Source: CAVRUD01 sp963849635 (lineage in GTDB: Bacteria > Chloroflexota > Chloroflexia > Thermomicrobiales > UBA6265). Taken from it: a stretch of 64,000 nucleotides of DNA. Positions 58,500 through 64,000 of the stretch are shown one piece after another. The stretch covers positions 62,001 to 126,000 of the forward strand of contig CAWKIA010000010.1 in NCBI GenBank assembly GCA_963849635.1, given 5' to 3'. The notes below the pieces were generated by a model, which was not told where the DNA came from, made no database searches, and was given only the letters and a program-made list of their open reading frames with translations. Made by a program: the position numbers and the translations under genes. Numbering within the stretch: the first letter of the stretch is position 1; each line of letters opens with the position of its first letter.

Positions 58500-58982
58500 A
58501 TGACCGCGCACGAGGCCCGTGCCATCTTGCAGACCAACCCGGTGGCCCAGCAGTTGCTCCGATCGACGATCCCGGCCCGCCTGGCCTACACCTGGCACGA
58601 CGGCACGCCCCGGGTGGTGCCGATGTGGTTCTACTGGACGGGCGAGGAGTTCCTCATGGGCGCCCCCCCGAACTCGCCCAAGATGCGGGTGCTGGCCGAG
58701 CGTCCGGCCGTGGCGGTCACTATCGACAGCGACGAGTGGCCCTACCAGGTCCTGACCGTCCGCGGCACCGCCACCGTCGCGGAGGTGGCGGGGTTCTTCC
58801 CCGAGTACGCGGCGATGGCCCGGCGCTACCTGGGCGAGGCGGGGGGCGAGCAGTTTCTGGCGCTGGGCGCGCAGACGTTCGCGCGCTGGACGCGGATCGC
58901 CATCCGCCCAGAGGAGGTCCGACTGCTCGACTTCCGGACGGACCTGCCCAGCGCCTGGACGGCACCGAGCGACACCCCCTAG
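58500..58982 (+). CDS. PPOX-class (pyridoxamine-oxidase-fold) flavin/F420 protein
   Basis: 160 residues. A split-barrel fold is indicated by IPARLAYTWHDGTPRVVPMW, FLMGAPPNSPKMRVLAERPA and VLTVRGTATVAE. GGAGG lies eight bases before ATG 58500. Such proteins bind FMN or F420 and are often found with LLM enzymes or methyltransferases. It is in line with the LuxR-methyltransferase pair. Confidence 0.87.
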   Translation: MTAHEARAILQTNPVAQQLLRSTIPARLAYTWHDGTPRVVPMWFYWTGEEFLMGAPPNSPKMRVLAERPAVAVTIDSDEWPYQVLTVRGTATVAEVAGFFPEYAAMARRYLGEAGGEQFLALGAQTFARWTRIAIRPEEVRLLDFRTDLPSAWTAPSDTP

Positions 58983-59037
58983 CCAGCGTCGGTCGCGTCG
59001 CTCCGGACCCCGATTTGACCAGTATGTGCCCCGGATG

Positions 59038-59270
59038 TCATAACGAGGCCTGGGGGGATTCTGCGGAAGCGCCGCGCGTGAGGAGCGTGCGCGGCACCTG
59101 GCGGACGCCGTCGTTCCTGCCCGACCGGGCGAATTTGGCCACGACGTGATAGACGGCGCGGCGGGAGAGGCCGAAGTGGCGGCCGATCGCTTGGACGGTC
59201 AGCTGCTACGTCGGGTCGTTGTATGCGCCCAGATCGCACGGTTGCGTTGCTTGATGAGGCGTCGGTTCAT
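59038..59270 (-). pseudogene. Small HTH DNA-binding protein, degenerate
   Basis: Reading on the minus strand from ATG 59270 gives MNRRLIKQRNRAIWA. After a one-base shift come YNDPT, an in-frame TAG, and QLTVQAIGRHFGLSRRAVYH followed by VVAKFARSGRNDGVRQV, to a TGA at 59038. This is a helix-turn-helix of about 75 residues similar to transposase/resolvase-type or sigma-region-4-like HTHs. One frameshift and one stop make it inactive as written. The surrounding DNA has no other intact gene, which fits an old mobile-element scar. Confidence 0.5.
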
Positions 59271-59340
59271 AGGGGGTCGGAGGATTGCGTCCGCCCGCTC
59301 TCCGACCTTGATGCCGTGTGGTCGAGGCCGGAGGCACGGC

Positions 59341-59475
59341 TCAGGCAGTCCGTGGGACGGAGTGCCACGCGATGGCCGCGGGGTCCACCCGCTTGACGAC
59401 CCGCAGGTTGTCCTGGGCGATCACCCGCCCGCATCGCGCGCAGACGTACCAGCCGGGGAACGAGGTCGAGTCCAT
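59341..59475 (-). CDS. Short CxxC zinc-ribbon-like microprotein
   Basis: 44 residues, MDSTSFPGWYVCARCGRVIA then a basic segment ending at TGA 59341. The WYVCARCGRVI element is a zinc-knuckle-like CxxC. AGGGA is present five bases before the ATG (59475). Small CxxC proteins like this occur in mobile or accessory regions. It lies between the HTH remnant and the hydrolase gene on the same strand. No second Cys pair exists, so it may dimerise or be a fragment. Confidence 0.4.
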   Translation of the reverse strand: MDSTSFPGWYVCARCGRVIAQDNLRVVKRVDPAAIAWHSVPRTA

Positions 59476-59705
59476 TCGGTCCCTGGCGACAGATGCGAGA
59501 GTATGGGGAGATTCAGACGCCGCGCCGGCGCCGTGGGTATCACCGCGGACCCGATCGGCAGGGCCTCAGTCCAGGCCGTCGCAGGTGTCGATGACGCTCG
59601 CTCAGAGGCCACTGGGGCAACACCGCAGGCCTTCTCAACCGTCGCTGTCCGTCGCGCAGATCTCCCCCAGGGCATGGCAGGCGCCCTGGCACGCCTACTC
59701 GCCGC

Positions 59706-60572
59706 TCACCTCTCGTTCCGTATCCACGGCTGGTCTCCTTCGCGGCTACTGCCGGTTATGGGGTGGCGAGCAAAGAACTCGGCCACGCCCCGAGCCACGG
59801 GCTCTGGACGCTGCATGTGCAGCAGGTGGGCGACGCCCTCGATCGTGCAGTCCTCGACCTGCGGAAACCAGGCGTGGAGCAGCTCGTGACCGTCCACGAA
59901 CAGCCGCTCGGTCTCCGAGCCCAGGACCGAAAGCACCGGCTGGGAGATGGCCGTTGCCTGCTTGGGCCCGAACCGCCAGGCGCTGAGGGCTGGCAGATAG
60001 CTTTCAAAGCAGGTGTCGGCGTCCTTCATCGCCTGCGCCACGCCGCCGGGGACGTGCTGCTCGATTACCGTCCGGCAGGTCTCCCAGTCGAGGCCGCACA
60101 CGACGCTCAGGAACCCCGCCATCGCCCCCTCGCGGTCGCCCGAACCGTACGCCGCCAGAGCGGGTCCCGCCTTCTCGAGGAAGGCCCCGGCGCTCGGGAC
60201 GCCAATCAGCATAGGCTCCAGAAGGGCCAGCGTGTGAACGATCTCGGGACGGTCGACGGCCAGTTGAAGGGCGATGACCCCGCCCGTAGAGTGACCGGCC
60301 ACGTGGGCACGACGGATGCCCAGGTGGCCGAGCAGCGCAGCCGCGTCGGCAGCATGCTCGGCGACGCTGACCGGCCCAGGGCTATGCGTGCTGCCGGCCT
60401 GTCCCCGCTGGTGATACCCGATCAAGCCGTGGCGCTCGACGAGCGCCTTCTCCGAGAGGAATGGCACGAAGCTGTCCGCGATGGGACCGGTGCCGATGAG
60501 TAGCACCGGCTCGCCTGATCCCTTGACCTCGTACTCTACCTCCACTCCATACCTAATCTTCGCCTTCTCCAT
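59706..60572 (-). CDS. Alpha/beta-hydrolase
   Basis: 288 residues from ATG 60572 (GGAGGG seven bases upstream). The nucleophile elbow is AGHSTGGVIAL with Ser95. An oxyanion-type segment GTGPIADSFVPFL, an acid in the FVDGHELLHAW block and the catalytic His in GVAHLLHMQ follow. Relatives are haloperoxidase- or lactonase-like esterases; the substrate is unknown. It is divergent from the TPR regulator at 60726, with 150 bases between. Confidence 0.88.
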   Translation of the reverse strand: MEKAKIRYGVEVEYEVKGSGEPVLLIGTGPIADSFVPFLSEKALVERHGLIGYHQRGQAGSTHSPGPVSVAEHAADAAALLGHLGIRRAHVAGHSTGGVIALQLAVDRPEIVHTLALLEPMLIGVPSAGAFLEKAGPALAAYGSGDREGAMAGFLSVVCGLDWETCRTVIEQHVPGGVAQAMKDADTCFESYLPALSAWRFGPKQATAISQPVLSVLGSETERLFVDGHELLHAWFPQVEDCTIEGVAHLLHMQRPEPVARGVAEFFARHPITGSSREGDQPWIRNER

Positions 60573-60725
60573 GGCTTTTCCCTCCACGCAATGGTTGTGG
60601 TGGCGCTGCATGACCCTCGCCGAGCTCCGGGCCACCTAACTGTTAATGCGTGACGAAGGCCGTTACCGGGGGAACTTCCGCCGTTACAATGGCCACCACC
60701 GGGTACGCCTCCGAGGGGGTGAGGG

Positions 60726-62840
60726 ATGAGTGAAGCGACCCAACCCACGCTCGTGGAACAGGCGCGCGACGCCGCGGACCGGGGCGAGTGGCTGCACGCT
60801 CACGACCTGCTCGTCGAGGCGGATGCATGCACGCCCCTGAGCGGGCCGGACCTTCCCTTCCTCGCCGACGTAGGGTATGCAGCGGGTCGTCTCGACGTGA
60901 CGATCGACGCGTGGGAACGGGCGCACGCGCAGAGCGTGCGCGCGGGTGATCATCGTTCGGCAGCAGGGGCGGCGGTCCGCGTCGCCCTGCACCTGCTCCT
61001 CGACACAGCCATGGTGGCCCCCGTTCGTGGGTGGATACGGCGCGCGGAACGACTTCTGGAGGGCGAAGAGGAGACACCGGTCCACGCATGGCTGGCGGTG
61101 GTGCGCAATTACGAACGGCTGCTGTCGGGCGACTTCCAGGGTGCTCGGCAATGGGCCCGGCGCGCCATCGAGGTCGGCACGAGGTGCGACCCGGCCGCTG
61201 CCGCAGTTGGCCGGGTAGCCGAGGCCCGCAGCCTCGTCCTGGACGGTGAGGTCCAGCAGGGACTCGGGCTCCTCAATGAAGCGGCCGTGGCCGCGGTCTC
61301 CGGCGAGCTCGATCCCCTCTCGACGGGTGTCGTCTATTGTGAGGTGGTGTGCGCGCTCCAGGCGCTCGCGCAGTACGACCTGGCCGAGGAGTGGACCGCG
61401 GCGATGGAGCGGTGGCGCCACGGGCAGCCCGTAGGGAGCATCCATGGACGCTGCCGCGTCCACCGCGCCGAGATCCTCCGGCTCCGCGGGTCTTACCTTG
61501 AGGCAGAGAAGGAAGCCCTCCTGGCCTGCGAGGAGCTTCGACCGTACCTGCGCCGGGAGTTCGGGTGGCCGTTGACCGAGCTTGGCCGCATCAGGCTGCG
61601 CATGGGAGACATCCAGGGCGCGGAAGAGGCATTCCTGGCGGCGCATGAGCTCGGATGGGACCCGCAGCCCGGCCTCGCCCTGGTGCAACTGGCCAAGGGC
61701 GACGTGGCCTTGGCTGCGCAGTCCGTCAGAGACGCGCTGGAGCGTCCCCTGAACGTCCCGTCCAAGGAGCTGCCGCCGAACACGGACCTGCGCCTGGCGC
61801 CCCTGCTCGAGGCGCAGGTCGAGATCGAGGTCGCGGCCGGCGACTTTGGTATGGCACGCGAGGCTGCGGACCAACTCTCGCGCATCGCCACGTTGTTCGA
61901 AAGCAAGGCGCTCTTCGCCAGCGCGGCCCTCGCCCGCGGCAGGGTAGGTCTGGCCGAGGGCGACACGGCTGGCGCCCGCCGTGACTTCGAAGAGGCCGCG
62001 CACCTCTGGAACGGGGTGGGCGCGCCCTACGAGACGGCGCTCGCCCGCATGGGACTGGGATATGCGCACCGCGCCGGAGGAAACGAGGAGCGTGCGGTCC
62101 TGGAGTTCCAGGCCGCCCGGTCGGGCTTCGAGCGCGTCGGCGCCGTGGAAAAGGCGGCCGAAGCCGTCCGGGCGTGCGGCGATGCGGGACGAGACGATTT
62201 GCATCAGCGCGCGCGTCCGCCGCTGGTGAGTCCCTCGACCGGCGACCCGAGCGCCGATGAGTACGTCTTTCTTCGCGAGGGCGACTACTGGTCGGTGGCG
62301 TTCGAGGGGCAGATCGTTCGCCTGCGGGACGTGAAGGGCTTGCGGTATCTCGCGCGCCTGCTCGGCGACCCAGGGCGCGAGTTCCACGTGCGTGACCTGG
62401 TGTCCGTCGAGGGCGGCTGGTCCGATGATGCAGGCCGAGGCGCAGGACGCGGCCTAGCTTTCTCGTCTAGCCTCGATGTCGGTGTGTTGCTCGATGCGCA
62501 AGCTAAGGAGGCGTACCGTCGGCGGCTCGCCGAGATCGACGAAGACATCGAGGAGGCGCTGGCCTTTGGAGACGACGAGCGGTCCGCACAGGCGGCTGCC
62601 GAGCGGGACTTCCTGCTCCATGAGCTGGCCCGTGCGGTCGGACTCGGCGGTCGCGATCGGCGCGTGGGGTCCGACTCGGAACGCGCGAGGGCCAGCGTAA
62701 CCCGGGCCATCCGTCAGGCAATGGCTCGTATCCATGGATATCATCCCACGCTGGGGGAGCACCTGGACCGCGCGATCCGCACCGGTACCTACTGCGCCTA
62801 CCTGCCCGATCCTCGAGTTCCACCGGTCTGGAAGCTGTGA
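60726..62840 (+). CDS. Large TPR-repeat regulator-like protein with C-terminal winged-helix segment
   Basis: 704 residues. Residues 1 to about 480 are degenerate tetratricopeptide repeats (ALARMGLGYAHRAGGNEERA is one). At about 515-560 the conserved block YWSVAFEGQIVRLRDVKGLR followed by YLARLLGDPGREFHV is the C-terminal domain seen in many actinobacterial and Chloroflexota TPR regulators. A helical region with EIDEDIEEALAFGDDERSAQ follows. No ATPase or LuxR HTH is present, unlike the protein at 54754. GGGGGTGAGGG precedes the ATG. The frame stays open beyond the TGA at 62838 for about 220 codons. Confidence 0.8.
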   Translation: MSEATQPTLVEQARDAADRGEWLHAHDLLVEADACTPLSGPDLPFLADVGYAAGRLDVTIDAWERAHAQSVRAGDHRSAAGAAVRVALHLLLDTAMVAPVRGWIRRAERLLEGEEETPVHAWLAVVRNYERLLSGDFQGARQWARRAIEVGTRCDPAAAAVGRVAEARSLVLDGEVQQGLGLLNEAAVAAVSGELDPLSTGVVYCEVVCALQALAQYDLAEEWTAAMERWRHGQPVGSIHGRCRVHRAEILRLRGSYLEAEKEALLACEELRPYLRREFGWPLTELGRIRLRMGDIQGAEEAFLAAHELGWDPQPGLALVQLAKGDVALAAQSVRDALERPLNVPSKELPPNTDLRLAPLLEAQVEIEVAAGDFGMAREAADQLSRIATLFESKALFASAALARGRVGLAEGDTAGARRDFEEAAHLWNGVGAPYETALARMGLGYAHRAGGNEERAVLEFQAARSGFERVGAVEKAAEAVRACGDAGRDDLHQRARPPLVSPSTGDPSADEYVFLREGDYWSVAFEGQIVRLRDVKGLRYLARLLGDPGREFHVRDLVSVEGGWSDDAGRGAGRGLAFSSSLDVGVLLDAQAKEAYRRRLAEIDEDIEEALAFGDDERSAQAAAERDFLLHELARAVGLGGRDRRVGSDSERARASVTRAIRQAMARIHGYHPTLGEHLDRAIRTGTYCAYLPDPRVPPVWKL

Positions 62841-63140
62841 GGACGTCTGCTCCCGACCGCGTCCGCGGTTCCCGACATCGAAATCGACCTCGACGGTGCC
62901 ACCCACGACACGACCCAGGTCGAAAGCGACGCGGACGAAGCCAGCAGCGCCAGCGGCTCGCCGCTGTTCGCCTGGTTCGACGGCCACGTCCGGGCGGTCG
63001 GCGTCCACAGCGGGGTCCAGCGCGACGGCACGGTCACCGGCACTGAGCTCCCCTCCAGCGCCTCCGGCGGGCACGCGGCGCTTGGGGCTAGGGAGCGGCT
63101 CGCCCGCGAGACCAGGGAGCAGCTCCTGCCAATCCGGTCG
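62841..63140 (+). pseudogene. Trypsin-like serine protease C-terminal remnant
   Basis: In the frame continuing directly after the TPR regulator stop, SASGSPLFAWFDGHVRAVGV then HSGVQRDGTVTG resembles the region after the catalytic Ser of S1/V8-type proteases (GxSGSP and a following VGVHSGG strand). No His or Asp catalytic region precedes it, and no start codon is suitable. It is a fragment of a secreted protease, joined by deletion or frame decay. Confidence 0.4.
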
Positions 63141-63147
63141 CCACGAT

Positions 63148-63510
63148 GCTCACCAACGTGCGCAGTGCCATGTTCTTCGGTCGCGATCAAACGTCACGCC
63201 GACGCAGCTGACGCCCCCAACGGACTGCCCACGGTCACCGCCCGCCTCGCCTGGTCGCTGCGCGAACTCGAGCGCCTCGACGGCGTCATCGCCGACCTCA
63301 ACACCAAAGCTGGCCACCATCCGGGCCAGCGAATCGGGCCGCCTCTGGCGCTCCTTCGCCGCCGGGGAGCCCGTCTTCGACCGCCTCGCCGTCGATCTGC
63401 GCACCGAGCTCAACCGCCAGCGCACCCGGCTGGCGGACCTGACCGACATCCAGAATGCCATCTCAGCCCGGACCATGCGCGGCCCGGCGCGCCTATTCGT
63501 TAGTCCTCCC
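63148..63510 (+). pseudogene. Helical protein remnant, multiply frameshifted
   Basis: Starting MLTNVRSAMFFGRDQ in one frame, the sequence jumps to LPTVTARLAWSLRELERLDG and then to another frame for ATIRASESGRLWRSFAAGE and RTELNRQRTRLADLTDIQNA. Together these form a coherent coiled-coil-like helical protein of about 115 residues. The repeated frame changes suggest decay. The function is unknown. Confidence 0.4.
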
Positions 63511-64000
63511 TCATTCATTGCAGGTATTTATCCCGGACGCGATGCAGCGACCGTCGTCGCAGCAGAAAGCTGTATTAGCGCAGCAATACAGTGAGCAGTC
63601 GCCGCACGAGTTCCACGTCGCGCCGCAGCAGTGATCGAGGGCGGCATGACCGTACGTGCAACAGAATTGCTTGCCCCCCGGCATCCCGCGGTTGTCGTAG
63701 CAAACCTCATCGTCCGAGCAGCAGGCGTTTCCGCACTCGAATGACCCGAACGGACAGTCACAATCGCAGGTGATGGGATTAAAGGTCCCACCGGCGCAGA
63801 CCGAATTGACGCAGGCACTGTCGCAGGAGGCCTCACCCTCCGGACAGGTCGAGACGCACTGTCCGCGCTCACAGATCTCGGTCGCGTCGCACACGGTCTC
63901 GCAATGCCCGCAATGGTCAGCGTCTGCCCACGGATCGATGCACCGGCCGTCGCAGAGCGCGTACACCAACGTGTTGCAGCAGCCTTCGACCGCCCCGCAC
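63511..64000 (-). CDS. Cys-rich secreted-type protein, 5' end beyond window
   Basis: At least 162 residues; the frame is still open at the window edge (64000), so the N-terminus is missing. From the internal TTG at 63969 there are 30 Cys in 152 residues. They come as repeated CxxC and CC motifs (HCGHCETVCDATEICERGQC, ACCSDDEVCYD, CCANTAFCCDDGRC), the EGF/stigma-like pattern of secreted Cys-rich proteins in this phylum. Multiple disulfides and an export signal beyond the edge are expected. It may be related to the protein at 53954, though Cys content and spacing differ. Confidence 0.65.
   Translation of the reverse strand, partial: CGAVEGCCNTLVYALCDGRCIDPWADADHCGHCETVCDATEICERGQCVSTCPEGEASCDSACVNSVCAGGTFNPITCDCDCPFGSFECGNACCSDDEVCYDNRGMPGGKQFCCTYGHAALDHCCGATWNSCGDCSLYCCANTAFCCDDGRCIASGINTCNE

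Noticed and set aside
60684..62387. 567-codon minus-strand frame
   Set aside because: Antisense of the TPR regulator, which has conserved repeats and an RBS.

Overview
This GC-rich window, with many GTG/TTG starts, GGAGG-type ribosome binding sites and 4-nt start/stop overlaps, looks like a chromosome segment of a Chloroflexota bacterium, probably of the Thermomicrobia/Sphaerobacter type. This is inferred from gene content: Rex, ComEA/ComEC, a PII-like c-di-AMP receptor of the DarA/PstA family, a membrane-anchored baseplate-J-like protein beside alaS, LuxR-type AAA/TPR regulators, and Tat-like secreted Cys-rich proteins. There is no rRNA, CRISPR array, intact transposase or phage structural cluster. 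The two tRNA genes, tRNA-Glu(TTC) and tRNA-Lys(CTT), both encode their CCA end.

Layout. About 0.2-10.7 kb: DUF512 radical-SAM-like protein, prmA and a sugar nucleotidyltransferase; a CvpA-CAP fusion with a DUF985 cupin; tRNA-Glu; the competence genes comEA-comEC; a HAD phosphatase; a membrane-anchored zincin; and an LLM flavin oxidoreductase. 10.8-20.4 kb: a lipoprotein with a SPA-rich tail, an IMPase, nagB, a class C beta-lactamase-like hydrolase, a beta-helix/4-TM protein, an HTH-M14 carboxypeptidase fusion, a cold-shock protein and cdd. 20.5-29.6 kb: a GH38 alpha-mannosidase, a YfhO-like membrane glycosyltransferase coupled to an Aur1-like PAP2 enzyme, pgi and a thioesterase. 30-38 kb: proline dehydrogenase, PQQ sugar dehydrogenase, lepB, an aminotransferase, a membrane protein with an RNA-polymerase alpha-CTD-like domain, rex with a candidate autoregulatory operator, two DinB proteins and a JAMM protease. 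38-46 kb: an M1 peptidase coupled to a PIG-V-like mannosyltransferase, an Asp/Glu racemase, GH2, a nucleoside hydrolase, a nucleotidyltransferase and tRNA-Lys. 46-53.9 kb: alaS, the baseplate-J-like protein, ruvX, the c-di-AMP receptor, an inactivated site-2-protease/CBS protein and a sirtuin.

From about 53.9 kb the style changes to accessory DNA. It has two large TPR regulators (one LuxR-type ATPase), a small-molecule methyltransferase, a PPOX enzyme and an alpha/beta hydrolase. Between them lie remnants of a sigma factor, a small HTH protein, a trypsin-like protease and a helical protein, plus Cys-rich secreted proteins at both ends.

At least eight otherwise well conserved genes (DUF512, nucleotidyltransferase, comEC, M14, GH38, YfhO, proline dehydrogenase, baseplate-J) are split by single-base-type frameshifts. 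One is clearly a 5-versus-6 base homopolymer. I read most of these as assembly or sequencing indels rather than true decay, and give each gene as one interrupted unit.
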